This document shows, one piece after another, positions 36,363 to 45,045 of a stretch of DNA of 64,000 nucleotides. Origin of the DNA: G020354785 sp964521285 (GTDB taxonomy: Bacteria; Bacteroidota; Bacteroidia; Bacteroidales; UBA10428); contig CAZFQS010000006.1 in assembly GCA_964521285.1 (NCBI GenBank), positions 1 to 64,000 of the forward strand, in the 5' to 3' direction. Made by a program: the position numbers and the translations under genes. The notes under the pieces are model-generated. The model did no database searches, was not told the origin of the DNA, and saw only the letters and a list, made by a program, of their open reading frames with translations. How positions within the stretch are numbered: position 1 is the stretch's first letter; every line of letters begins with the position of its first letter.

Positions 36363-36453
36363 TTTATTGTTAAGTCGATCACTACTTAACGTCAAATATA
36401 TATTAATTACGAATAATAATGTAAATGATTTTCCCGATTTTAATTTTCAGAAA

Positions 36454-38706
36454 TTAAATTTTAAAATGTTTAATGAATTCTTTAGAAGCTTTAAGCAGAT
36501 AGGTCGTATATAAGATCAGGTTTTTGCTTTCTACCAGTATATCCAAATATAGCAAGCTGATACGTGTATTGTAGGTATCACTTTTGAGAATCTTTATCTG
36601 TGCCTTTCGTAGTTTTACCGTTTTATCCAATAAATTCTCTGATAATGAAACAGCCTTTTTAATGTTATCAAATGATTTATCAGAGATAATCTGAATTACT
36701 TCTTTAAAAAACTTACTGACATTCTTTTGAAAGGTAATTAAATCTTTTATTTGCGGATTTTTCAAAGGAGCATGGTTGTTATCAACATGATCAAAAACTG
36801 ACCTGCTTATTGATATCATGGAATGAGTTATATCGCTCAGATAATCCAGCACCTGCACATAATGATGCCCGCTTTCAACTATTTCCGCTTCAAGTTTATT
36901 AATAGTAATATGTATGTTACTTTTTAAGGATTTTATTTCTTTATTAAGCTTTTTAATTTCTTTTAGTGCCTTTTTTAGTTTTTTTCTCTTTTCGCCTATT
37001 AATCCATTGATAATAATCTTATACAACTCGGATACGGCTAATAAAGTAGAGATAATATTAGAATTGCACTTTTCAAATATTGTTTCTCCATCTATTGCCA
37101 GGCTATCTGTCAGTATCGTCTCAGCTTTTTTTTCTGCTTTTATTTTTCTTGAATAAAGAACATGCGTTTTGTAAATGAAGAATATTGTTATTCCAATTAA
37201 TATTATAATAGCATATATATTTGCCCAGTGAATAAATAATGCAATAATAAACGCTGCGGTAAAGGCACTGAGAGCAGTAAAAAACCATCCGCCTATTACT
37301 GTTACAACACCTGTTATCCTGTATACAGCACTTTCTCTGTTCCATGCACCGTCAGCCAAAGATGTCCCCATAGCTACCATAAATGTTACGTAAGTCGTAG
37401 ATAACGGAAGTTTTTGTGAAGTGGCAAATGCAATAAGAATACTGGCCACAACAAGGTTTACAGATGCCCTTAATAGATCAAATGCAACTGCCTTGTCTTT
37501 TTTTACTGTTTTTCTGAAATACTTATCATCGAACCGGTTATTCATTGCATTAGTAACTTGTTTTGGTATTATGGCCTGTATAAGGCTCCCAATTTGCAGG
37601 GTTTGTCTTACAAGGGTCCGTGCAAGCAATGATGATCCGAACCTTTCATTCACCTTGTCCTGGTCAGATAACCTTATAGATGTTTTAACAACAGATTTGG
37701 CCTTTTTTGATATCCATAAGGTTATTACCATTATTAAACCGGCAATAAGAAGAAACATTGTTGGGGTACTAACCTCACCCTTAAGCACATCCATAAAAAA
37801 TGAATCAGGACCAAGAGCATCCTGAGCAATAAAGCTTTTAAATGATGCAAAACCTGCCAATGGCACACCGATAAAGTTAACCAGGTCATTACCTGCAAAA
37901 GCCATTGCCAGGGCAAAAGTGCCTATTAATACAATTAATTTAAGTATGTTTAGCTTAAATATCCAGATTAACAGCTGCATGAGAATTGTCCAGCCTGCAA
38001 AACTGGTTACCAGAATAAGAAGAGTATTTTCCTTAATCCACGTTATATTTTCCCCGGTCATAAAGGAGGAACCTTTTGCTCCTTTTATCAATATAAAATA
38101 TGTTATTGCAGTAATAGCAAAGCCTCCCCATACTGACCCAAAGTATTTCAATGTGTTTTTGATATTAAAGGAAAAGACTAATCTCGTAATGTACTGCACA
38201 ATTGTTCCCACACTAAAGGCTATAAAAACAGAAAGTAATATACCTGAAATAATCAACAGGGCTCTGCCTGAATTAATGTAATTGCCCATATTAGCATAAC
38301 CTTCGGGAGAATTACTGATTTTTATAATTGAAATAGCAACAGCAGCTCCCAGTAATTCAAAAACTATAGAAACGGTTGTGGAAGTAGGTAAACCAAATGT
38401 ATTGAAAAAATCAAGGAGGATAACATCAGTGATCATTACAGCAAGAAAGATGATCATAATCTCATTAAAATAAAACTGATCAGGATGAAAAATGCCCTTT
38501 CTGGCAACCTCCATCATACCACTCGAGAAAGTAGTACCTACGAGGATACCCAAAGCTGCAATCGCCATAATGACTTTAAAAGGAGCGGCTTTAGAACCAA
38601 TAGCTGAATTTAGAAAATTTACGGCATCATTGCTTACACCAACGACCAGATCAGATATTGCCAGTGCAAATAATATAATTACAATAATGAGGTAAATGTT
38701 TCCCAC
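36454..38706 (-). CDS. PiT-family inorganic phosphate transporter with PhoU-like tail
   Basis: Inner-membrane phosphate carrier of the PiT type. The 750-residue protein has the duplicated signatures LVVGVSNDAVNFLNSAIGS near the start and FAGNDLVNFIGVPLAG in the middle, ten or more membrane helices up to about 515, and then a soluble helical tail of about 230 residues that resembles PhoU (KKALKEIKKLNKEIKSL, SVFDHVDNNHAPLKNP). Typical PiT proteins are about 500 residues, so the tail is a fusion. The gene is co-located with, but not homologous to, the Na+/phosphate carrier at 31406. Confidence 0.92.
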   Translation of the reverse strand: MGNIYLIIVIILFALAISDLVVGVSNDAVNFLNSAIGSKAAPFKVIMAIAALGILVGTTFSSGMMEVARKGIFHPDQFYFNEIMIIFLAVMITDVILLDFFNTFGLPTSTTVSIVFELLGAAVAISIIKISNSPEGYANMGNYINSGRALLIISGILLSVFIAFSVGTIVQYITRLVFSFNIKNTLKYFGSVWGGFAITAITYFILIKGAKGSSFMTGENITWIKENTLLILVTSFAGWTILMQLLIWIFKLNILKLIVLIGTFALAMAFAGNDLVNFIGVPLAGFASFKSFIAQDALGPDSFFMDVLKGEVSTPTMFLLIAGLIMVITLWISKKAKSVVKTSIRLSDQDKVNERFGSSLLARTLVRQTLQIGSLIQAIIPKQVTNAMNNRFDDKYFRKTVKKDKAVAFDLLRASVNLVVASILIAFATSQKLPLSTTYVTFMVAMGTSLADGAWNRESAVYRITGVVTVIGGWFFTALSAFTAAFIIALFIHWANIYAIIILIGITIFFIYKTHVLYSRKIKAEKKAETILTDSLAIDGETIFEKCNSNIISTLLAVSELYKIIINGLIGEKRKKLKKALKEIKKLNKEIKSLKSNIHITINKLEAEIVESGHHYVQVLDYLSDITHSMISISRSVFDHVDNNHAPLKNPQIKDLITFQKNVSKFFKEVIQIISDKSFDNIKKAVSLSENLLDKTVKLRKAQIKILKSDTYNTRISLLYLDILVESKNLILYTTYLLKASKEFIKHFKI

Positions 38707-38729
38707 TGATCACATCTTATGCATTTTCA

Positions 38730-38737
38730 CAAATGTA
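38730..38737 (-). promoter_or_regulatory. Possible -7 box for the PiT phosphate transporter
   Basis: Minus strand TACATTTG matches TAnnTTTG and lies 23 bp upstream of the ATG at 38706. The -33 position is not clear; nearest TTG is at 24 bp spacing. Confidence 0.38.
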
Positions 38738-38891
38738 AGTTATACAATTTAATAAATAATTCAATTAATATTAAGTTTATGTTAACTTAAACGGAAATCA
38801 TGTTAGCATTATGCCGTTTATTTAGGTTAAATTAGTAGTTATATTATCATAATTAATATTTTAATGGTTCATTGATATTCATAACAAAACG

Positions 38892-39614
38892 ATGAGAGGT
38901 AAATTGTACTTAATTCCGTCTGTCTTGGGAGCAGAAAAAACAAAGAATGTTATACCAGCAGGTATAATAGATATTATAAGCACAATAAAATATTTTATTG
39001 TTGAAAAACCGAGAACAGCAAGGAGGTTCCTGATTGAACTCGGAATTAAACCTCCTTTTGATAATTTAACATTTTTTACACTGGACAAATATACCAGGCA
39101 GGATGAGCTATCGCGTTTTCTGGATCCTGTTTCAGAATCAAACATTGGTCTGCTGTCTGAAGCAGGTGTACCCTGTGTTGCTGATCCGGGGGCAGAAATA
39201 GTCAGGCTGGCTCATACAAAGAATATTACTGTTATTCCGCTGGTCGGACCTTCATCTATATTGCTTGCTTTGATGGCATCAGGACTGAACGGACAGAATT
39301 TTGCATTTACCGGATACCTGCCTATTCAAAGAAATGAAAGGATTAATAAAATAAAGCAGCTTGAGAAAAGATCAAATAATGAAAACCAGTCACAGATATT
39401 TATTGAAACACCTTATCGTAATAATCAGGTTTTCAAAGATATTATCAGTTCATGCAGTCCGGTTACATCACTATGTATTGCTACTAACCTTACACTGGCT
39501 GATGAAAGCATAAAAACTCTTTCTATTAATGAGTGGAAAAGTCAGAATGTAGATATAAATAAAAAACCAACAGTATTTATTTTACTGAAAGCCAGTCCTG
39601 TTTTAAGAAAATAA
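38892..39614 (+). CDS. RsmI-like SAM-dependent methyltransferase
   Basis: A 240-residue tetrapyrrole-methylase-fold protein. GKLYLIPSVLGAE, IGLLSEAGVPCVADPGAEIVR, VGPSSILLALMASGLNGQNFAFTGYLP and FIETPYRNNQ match RsmI, the 16S rRNA 2'-O-methyltransferase, but the protein is shorter than classic RsmI (about 280) and lacks its C-terminal part. Many Bacteroidota carry such a second, short paralogue. Target is therefore not certain. Transcribed alone, convergent with FKBP lipoprotein genes. Confidence 0.85.
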   Translation: MRGKLYLIPSVLGAEKTKNVIPAGIIDIISTIKYFIVEKPRTARRFLIELGIKPPFDNLTFFTLDKYTRQDELSRFLDPVSESNIGLLSEAGVPCVADPGAEIVRLAHTKNITVIPLVGPSSILLALMASGLNGQNFAFTGYLPIQRNERINKIKQLEKRSNNENQSQIFIETPYRNNQVFKDIISSCSPVTSLCIATNLTLADESIKTLSINEWKSQNVDINKKPTVFILLKASPVLRK

Positions 39615-39629
39615 GATATTATTCCGGTT

Positions 39630-40598
39630 TTAGTTTTCTTTAATATTTTCAATTTCTATATCATAAACCAGCGAAGTATAGGCAGGAACAATAATATAAC
39701 CATAAAAAGAGTGTCTGTATCCGGTTTCTTTATAACCATAATCATATGGTACTATTGCTCTTGCCTGTGTACCATTACTCATAGTATCCAATGCTGCAAG
39801 AAAACCATCAGTAAAAGGTAAATATCCTTGAGGGGCATTTGCTGATTCAGAATATTTAAATTTAAGAGGCGAGTTGTATGTTCTGTTTGATTCAAATAAT
39901 ACTAATTTGTTTTCAATGAGATAATAACTGTCAAAGACAACATAAACCGAATCGTTTGACTTAACAGTCGGGGAGCGGTCCATACCCGTAGTCCCCACTT
40001 CATTATAATAAACATTATTAACTATGCTGGTTGTATCAACTCCCTGTTCTGCCAGAAAGTAAGCTAACTGAATTGAATCATAGGCTTCGGGATCACTGAT
40101 TACTTTTATTAGTTCGACATCATATATTAAAGTCACGTAATCCCAGTATGCTAATTCAGAAGGGATTATTATTATGTTTCTTCCCCCTTCTTTCATCTTT
40201 GTCAGACCTATATAAAATCCTTCAATACTGTTTCCCGGGTATATTTTTTTTGGTCCGAAAACATAATGATCAAGATTCTTGTAGTTTGCCCACTCATCTA
40301 TCAGGTTGCTGTCAGTTGTCTCAATAATTGTATTATCAGTTTTTTTGCCCGTAAAGTCGATTACTATATAATCAGTTGCTGTTGGTGAATTTCCTGTGCC
40401 CTCAGTAATCACTACATAGTAAATACCATCTTCTTCAACTATTGTATAACCATCATCCTTCAAAGATTGCAGATAAGCATTCCTTTCTGACTTTTCCTGT
40501 TCTTCATATTCTTCATAATCATTTTTTAAACAGCCACTTGCCATAATATTTAAAAGTATTATCAAAGTAATTATCAGACTATTGATTATTTTTTTCAT
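39630..40598 (-). CDS. FKBP-type peptidyl-prolyl isomerase lipoprotein, two degenerate domains
   Basis: Third of three tandem FKBP-like lipoproteins. Signal peptide with lipobox NIMASGCLKND. Two FKBP-like domains: about 55-165 (YYVVITEGTGNSPTATDYIVIDFTG, FYIGLTKMKEGGRNIIIIPSELAYWD) and about 190-320 (VYVVFDSYYLIENKLVLFE, GFLAALDTMSNGTQARAIVPYDYGY, YIIVPAYTSLVYDIEI). Aromatic active-site residues are poorly conserved, so isomerase activity is doubtful; a chaperone role in the periplasm is more likely. Length 322. Confidence 0.82.
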   Translation of the reverse strand: MKKIINSLIITLIILLNIMASGCLKNDYEEYEEQEKSERNAYLQSLKDDGYTIVEEDGIYYVVITEGTGNSPTATDYIVIDFTGKKTDNTIIETTDSNLIDEWANYKNLDHYVFGPKKIYPGNSIEGFYIGLTKMKEGGRNIIIIPSELAYWDYVTLIYDVELIKVISDPEAYDSIQLAYFLAEQGVDTTSIVNNVYYNEVGTTGMDRSPTVKSNDSVYVVFDSYYLIENKLVLFESNRTYNSPLKFKYSESANAPQGYLPFTDGFLAALDTMSNGTQARAIVPYDYGYKETGYRHSFYGYIIVPAYTSLVYDIEIENIKEN

Positions 40599-40671
40599 AC
40601 TTAAGTATTAATTAATAATTGTAATATTTAAAGATGTTTTATAACCAAAAAGGTTGCGTTAAAATTTTTTG

Positions 40672-41538
40672 CTAATTTACTTTTAAAATTTCAACTTCAA
40701 AAATTAATGACGTAAATGGCGGAATAATACCTGTTGATGATCCTTTTTTACCAAACCCCATATCAGATGGCAATATTACTATGGATTTTTCACCTTCACG
40801 CATTATTCCCAATGCCTCTTCCAGTCCCTTAATAACCTGCCATTCAGTCCCATATATAAATTGGAAGGGCTGATCACGCTTTATAGTTGAGTCGAAAAAT
40901 TTACCATTTAGAAATTTTCCTTCATAATTTATTGTAATGGTGTCTCCTAATTCTATTTTTTTACCTTTTCCTTCACGAATATTAATGTAATATATTCCTG
41001 ATAATATCGGTTTGACAGGCAGTTCTTTTTCTTCAAGAAATTGTTTTAAAATAACCTTTTCATAATCATTAAAATCCTCAATCCAGTTTAAAAATGCTTC
41101 TTTTTGTTTCTGGTATTCTTTTTCAGTTTGAATTTCAATTACTTCAATAGTGACTTTCATACTGCTTAATTCATCAAAAAATCCGGGTAGTGCTGTTTGG
41201 AGTGTTTTTTTAAAAAAGTCATTTGCCGAAATAATGAAAGTTGCACTCTCTTTTTCTGCGAGCATCATAAAGCATTCATCTATCGATCCTTTATAGGAGG
41301 GTTTTGTTATTTGAAATTTTCTTCTCCCTGTAAAGAAGACGGAATCATTCATGGTCTTATAAGTCAAATCTACTGTAACAAAATCTCCGATCCCTGGTTT
41401 TTCAGTATCTTCTCCTATTTTATGCAATTGATAGTAGATACCATGCCTGGTGTGTTTAAATCCCGGATATTTGGAACTATCATAACATGAAGTTAAAGAT
41501 AAAATAACAGAAATGAGTAAAATATAATTTTTCTTCAT
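40672..41538 (-). CDS. FKBP-type peptidyl-prolyl isomerase lipoprotein, two domains
   Basis: Signal peptide with lipobox ILSLTSCYDS. The N-terminal FKBP-like half (about 35-150) is degenerate (GDFVTVDLTYKTMNDSVFF, FMMLAEKESATFIISANDFF), while the C-terminal half (about 175-288) is canonical (GKGKKIELGDTITINYEGKF, FDSTIKRDQPFQFIYG, VIKGLEEALGIMREGEKS, IVILPSDMGFGKKGS, PFTSLIFEVEILKV). The latter probably is a working isomerase. Related to the gliding-motility PPIase GldI. It lies between the other two FKBP genes. Confidence 0.86.
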   Translation of the reverse strand: MKKNYILLISVILSLTSCYDSSKYPGFKHTRHGIYYQLHKIGEDTEKPGIGDFVTVDLTYKTMNDSVFFTGRRKFQITKPSYKGSIDECFMMLAEKESATFIISANDFFKKTLQTALPGFFDELSSMKVTIEVIEIQTEKEYQKQKEAFLNWIEDFNDYEKVILKQFLEEKELPVKPILSGIYYINIREGKGKKIELGDTITINYEGKFLNGKFFDSTIKRDQPFQFIYGTEWQVIKGLEEALGIMREGEKSIVILPSDMGFGKKGSSTGIIPPFTSLIFEVEILKVN

Positions 41539-41560
41539 GATAAAAACATATTTAAATATA

Positions 41561-42082
41561 TTAATTATTAAGAGATAACAGCTCTATATCGTATACAATT
41601 ATTGACCGGGCAGGTATTCTGTTATCATCTCCAACCAGTCCGTGTGCCAGATGGGGCGGTAAAATAAACCTTGCTTTATCACCTTCTTTTAATAACAATA
41701 CACCTTCTTCCAGCCCGCTTTCCACCGAACCTCTGCCAATTTTAAAACGTTTCGGACCGAGACTGTCTGAGCTATAACACCGGGTTCCGTCAAGCAATGC
41801 TACATTATAATTAATTGTAGCATATAGTCCTTCCTCTGATTTCTTGCCTGCTCCATTTTCATATATCATGTACCACAAACCTGTTTTTGTCTCAATCATA
41901 TTCCAGTTCCTGCTTTTTATATAATCTGCAATCTTTGCAGAGTCTTTTTTTACCAGGAGCCTGTTAATTTCTATAAGTGATTTCTTAGTTTCCCGGTAGT
42001 TCTCTTTTGTTAAATTTCTGTGCTCTTGTCTGCATGAGAACAAGAAAATACACAATAATAATATGGCAGTGTTAAATTTCAT
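41561..42082 (-). CDS. GldI-like FKBP peptidyl-prolyl isomerase lipoprotein
   Basis: A 173-residue lipoprotein (lipobox CIFLFSCRQE) with a single canonical FKBP domain: LWYMIYENGAGKKSEEGLYATINYNVALLDGTRCYSS, VESGLEEGVLLLKEGDKARFILPPHLAHGL, IPARSIIVYDIELLS. Resembles GldI, a PPIase needed for folding of gliding-motility and T9SS proteins in Flavobacterium. Overlaps the end of the DHH phosphoesterase gene by 11 bp, a typical Bacteroidota pairing. Confidence 0.86.
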   Translation of the reverse strand: MKFNTAILLLCIFLFSCRQEHRNLTKENYRETKKSLIEINRLLVKKDSAKIADYIKSRNWNMIETKTGLWYMIYENGAGKKSEEGLYATINYNVALLDGTRCYSSDSLGPKRFKIGRGSVESGLEEGVLLLKEGDKARFILPPHLAHGLVGDDNRIPARSIIVYDIELLSLNN

Positions 42083-43103
42083 ACTTTATAAGCTGTTCTT
42101 TATATTCCTGTAATAAGTCCCTGAATGTTTGCAATGTTTCTGCCATCGTTGTATAAGATTCCCCGCCGGCAGCATTTAGATGCCCCCCGCCGTTAAAGTG
42201 TTTTTTTGCAAATTCATTTACAGCAAAATCTCCTTTAGAACGGAATGATATTTTAATATGGTTCTCCCTTTCAATAAATAAAGCAGAAAAACATGTATTT
42301 TTTATTGAAAGGGGATAATTTACAAAACTTTCTGAATCGCCTGTCTGGAAATTATATTTCACCAATTCATCTTTATTCAGACTAATAAGGGCAGTTTTAT
42401 ATTCTGGTAAAACCTCCATCTTTTCATTCAGGGCATACCCGAGCAATCGCATCCTGTTATCCGTAAAATTATCATAAAGCTTATAATATATCTCGTCCTT
42501 ATTGAATCCGTAATCTAATAATTCAGATACTACCAAATAAGTTTTTTTATTGGACGAATTATAGCTGAAGCAACCTGTGTCAGACATAATTCCTGTAAAT
42601 AAACAGGTTGCAGCATCTTTATCGATGAATTTCTGCAATTCAAGATTTTTAATAACCTGGTAAACTAATTCAGCTGTTGAACTCACATTTACATCGGCAA
42701 TTATGAGATTAGCAAAAGATACAGGTTCCGGATGATGGTCGATAATAACTTTATATGCGCCTGAATTCTCCAGTAACTTGTTAAATTGTTTTATTCTTTT
42801 TAAATCATTAAAGTCAATGTAAAATATTATTTCAGCTTCAGATATTTTTTTTGTAATAATACCTTTATCAGAAGGATAAACCAGAACATTATTATTGCCG
42901 GGCAGCCAATGTAGAAACCTGGGATATACGTTAGGCGTTATTACAGTTGCTTCGTGACCTATATTCTTTAATATTTTATAGAGTCCCAGCGAAGATCCCA
43001 TGGCATCACCGTCAGGATTTACATGTGTAATGATGGCAATTCTTTTTGCGGGATTTTCGAGCAGACTTTTTATATCTTCCTTATGTTGCCTTTCAGAACT
43101 CAT
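42072..43103 (-). CDS. DHH-family phosphoesterase (NrnA-like oligoribonuclease / pAp phosphatase)
   Basis: Start at ATG 43103 (MSSERQHKEDIKSLLENP), chosen because a -7 promoter match lies at 43130-43137, inside the longer alternative that begins at 43187. DHH motifs are intact: ITHVNPDGDAMGSSLGL, IFYIDFNDLKR, IIDHHPEP, GIMSDTGCFSY and the DHHA1 NGGGHLNAAGGE. Degrades short RNA and dephosphorylates 3'-phosphoadenosine 5'-phosphate. 343 residues. Confidence 0.92.
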   Translation of the reverse strand: MSSERQHKEDIKSLLENPAKRIAIITHVNPDGDAMGSSLGLYKILKNIGHEATVITPNVYPRFLHWLPGNNNVLVYPSDKGIITKKISEAEIIFYIDFNDLKRIKQFNKLLENSGAYKVIIDHHPEPVSFANLIIADVNVSSTAELVYQVIKNLELQKFIDKDAATCLFTGIMSDTGCFSYNSSNKKTYLVVSELLDYGFNKDEIYYKLYDNFTDNRMRLLGYALNEKMEVLPEYKTALISLNKDELVKYNFQTGDSESFVNYPLSIKNTCFSALFIERENHIKISFRSKGDFAVNEFAKKHFNGGGHLNAAGGESYTTMAETLQTFRDLLQEYKEQLIKYEI

Positions 43104-43129
43104 AAAAATATAGGTATCATTCCTGACGC

Positions 43130-43137
43130 CAAATATA
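43130..43137 (-). promoter_or_regulatory. Possible -7 box that favours the shorter nrnA-like start
   Basis: Minus strand TATATTTG is an exact TAnnTTTG match. It sits 27 bp upstream of ATG 43103, so a start at 43187 would place the promoter inside the gene. No clear -33 partner at 19 bp. Confidence 0.4.
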
Positions 43138-43196
43138 GAAATAATATCCTTGTATAGTAATGAGTAGAAATCAAATATTACCAACAATCCTGCTAA

Positions 43197-43625
43197 TTAC
43201 AGATTCTTTCTATAGCTTATAAGCAGAAATACCAGTGAAGTTGTTCCCATTATCATCAAAGTAATGCCGCCCATAATTAATGCAGTCCTTAAATTAATTA
43301 CATCTGATACCCAGCCAAATAAGGGGCCTAGTATTGAATATAACAGGCGGAGGAGTAGACTTCTTATAGAAAGTACTGTAGCCCTTATTTCTGAGACAGT
43401 TATTTTATTAATATATTTTTTTAAAACTGGTGTTGCAAGTCCTCTTGCGAAATAGAAGACGAATAAAACACCTATGGCAGACAGCGACATAAAAAATCCA
43501 AGGAGAATATATGTTGAGACAAACAGGAATAATATGAAAATAAGGCTGAACTTCATTTTCAGCTTCTTTTCAATTTTATAGGCATAGTATGATCCTAAAC
43601 CCACAGTGTAGGGAGCTATCTCTCT
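43197..43625 (-). pseudogene. MFS transporter remnant (C-terminal part only)
   Basis: Open reading frame of about 140 codons between the signal peptidase stop and the DHH gene. It encodes only the last third of a major facilitator: helices about 8-12 (LIFILFLFVSTYILLGFFM, FYFARGLATPVLKKY, RSLLLRLLYSILGPLFGWVSDV, ALIMGGITLMIMGTTSLVFLL). A stop just upstream (about 43626-43628) and the lepB stop close by leave no room for the missing 250 or so residues. The first usable codon is a GTG at 43604. Probably a deletion remnant. Confidence 0.75.
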
Positions 43626-43630
43626 TTATA

Positions 43631-45040
43631 TTAACTAATTCGCTTAAACAGTCTGCCAAAACGTATTTTCTTAATAAATTTTTTGTTTTTATCAATTGAC
43701 AGCCAGATGAATTTTGGTTTACCAACGACATGATCTTCCGGAACAAATCCCCAGAAGCGTGAATCCAGGCTGCTATGCCTGTTATCTCCCATCATCCAGT
43801 AGTAATCCATCTTAAATTTATATTCGTCTGTTTGATCCCCGTTAATATAAATTTTGCCGTCTTCAACCCTTAAGTCATTCTTCTCATAGCAGTTGATTAT
43901 ACGCTTATATAATGGCAGGTTGGAAGTATCAATCTTTATGGTTGTTCCTTTTTTTGGTACGCCTAAAGGACCAAAATTATCAAGGTTCCAGGGATATCTT
44001 TCGTCATGCGGGAATACTGAAAAATCATAGTAATTATCCGGCAGGATAATCTTTCTGACAGACACAATATTTCTAAAGTTCTTCATACTTTTTACATTGC
44101 TCATAGTTAAAGGCATTTCCCACACACTATTTGAATTAATAACCTTCTTTATATCTGATCTTGCTATACCCATTTTTTCAAGTTTTCTCCTGTTCAAAGT
44201 TGAACCATCAGTTTTGACTTCATAATTGTACTGAATACCCTCATAATCTTTCTGAGGTTTATTATTTACATACACCTTCCCGTCTTTAATTTTGAGGGTA
44301 TCTCCCGGAATAGCCACACATCTTTTAATGTAATTATCTCTTCTGTCAACAGGATGCACAACTATATTCATATTTTCCCAAATATTGCTCCGTGCCCTGT
44401 TGTAATAATAATTGTCGCTTTTAACATCTTGTTTATAATAAATATCCATCTGCTTTAATCTTTCGGCTTCCTGTAATATCAGAAGATAATAGCTTGTATT
44501 TCTTTGTTCCATAGCAACCGTATCACCTTCCGGAAAATTAAAAACTACCACATCATCTCTTTTTATTTTGCCAAATCCTTTTAGTCTCTTATAGGGAAGC
44601 TTTATCCATTCAAGATAGGATTTAGTATTTGTTGTAAGTGGCAGGGTATTTTGTGCGAAGGGAAATGATAAGGGTGTATTGGGCACCTTGGGCCCATATG
44701 CGACCTTGCTGACATACAGATGATCTCCAACCAGCAAAGATTTTTCCATTGATCCGGTCGGGATTTTATAGTTCTGGAAAAGAAAGATATTTATTAATGT
44801 AACAGCAATTATGGCAAATATTAAAGCATCCAGCCACTCTATAAAGGTGCTGTTTTTACCTTCTCTTTTTTTCCAGAAACTCCAGTGTACCTTTTTTGTT
44901 ATGTAGATATCAAAAATTACCAATAATCCTATCAGAAACCAGTAATTCCCAAGCCAGATAACCCATAGTGTATATATAATTGATGCAATAGCAAACTTTA
45001 CATAATCTTTCCTTAAAAATTTCAAATTCAGTATATTCAT
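43631..45040 (-). CDS. lepB: Signal peptidase I (large Bacteroidota type), second copy
   Basis: Removes signal peptides at the outer face of the inner membrane. Has membrane helices at the N-terminus and a catalytic dyad: Ser in IPTGSMEKSLLVGDHLYVSK and Lys in RDNYIKRCVAIPGDT. Box E is MMGDNRHSSLDSRFWGFVPEDHVVG. The 469-residue length is larger than E. coli LepB because of an inserted region in the middle. It follows the paralogue at 45046 by 5 bp; the two arose by duplication and remain similar throughout. Confidence 0.94.
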   Translation of the reverse strand: MNILNLKFLRKDYVKFAIASIIYTLWVIWLGNYWFLIGLLVIFDIYITKKVHWSFWKKREGKNSTFIEWLDALIFAIIAVTLINIFLFQNYKIPTGSMEKSLLVGDHLYVSKVAYGPKVPNTPLSFPFAQNTLPLTTNTKSYLEWIKLPYKRLKGFGKIKRDDVVVFNFPEGDTVAMEQRNTSYYLLILQEAERLKQMDIYYKQDVKSDNYYYNRARSNIWENMNIVVHPVDRRDNYIKRCVAIPGDTLKIKDGKVYVNNKPQKDYEGIQYNYEVKTDGSTLNRRKLEKMGIARSDIKKVINSNSVWEMPLTMSNVKSMKNFRNIVSVRKIILPDNYYDFSVFPHDERYPWNLDNFGPLGVPKKGTTIKIDTSNLPLYKRIINCYEKNDLRVEDGKIYINGDQTDEYKFKMDYYWMMGDNRHSSLDSRFWGFVPEDHVVGKPKFIWLSIDKNKKFIKKIRFGRLFKRIS

Positions 45041-45045
45041 TTTAT

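Noticed and set aside
43104..43187. Longer start for the DHH phosphoesterase
   Set aside because: The extra 28 residues are hydrophobic and unlike the family, and a -7 box lies within them.
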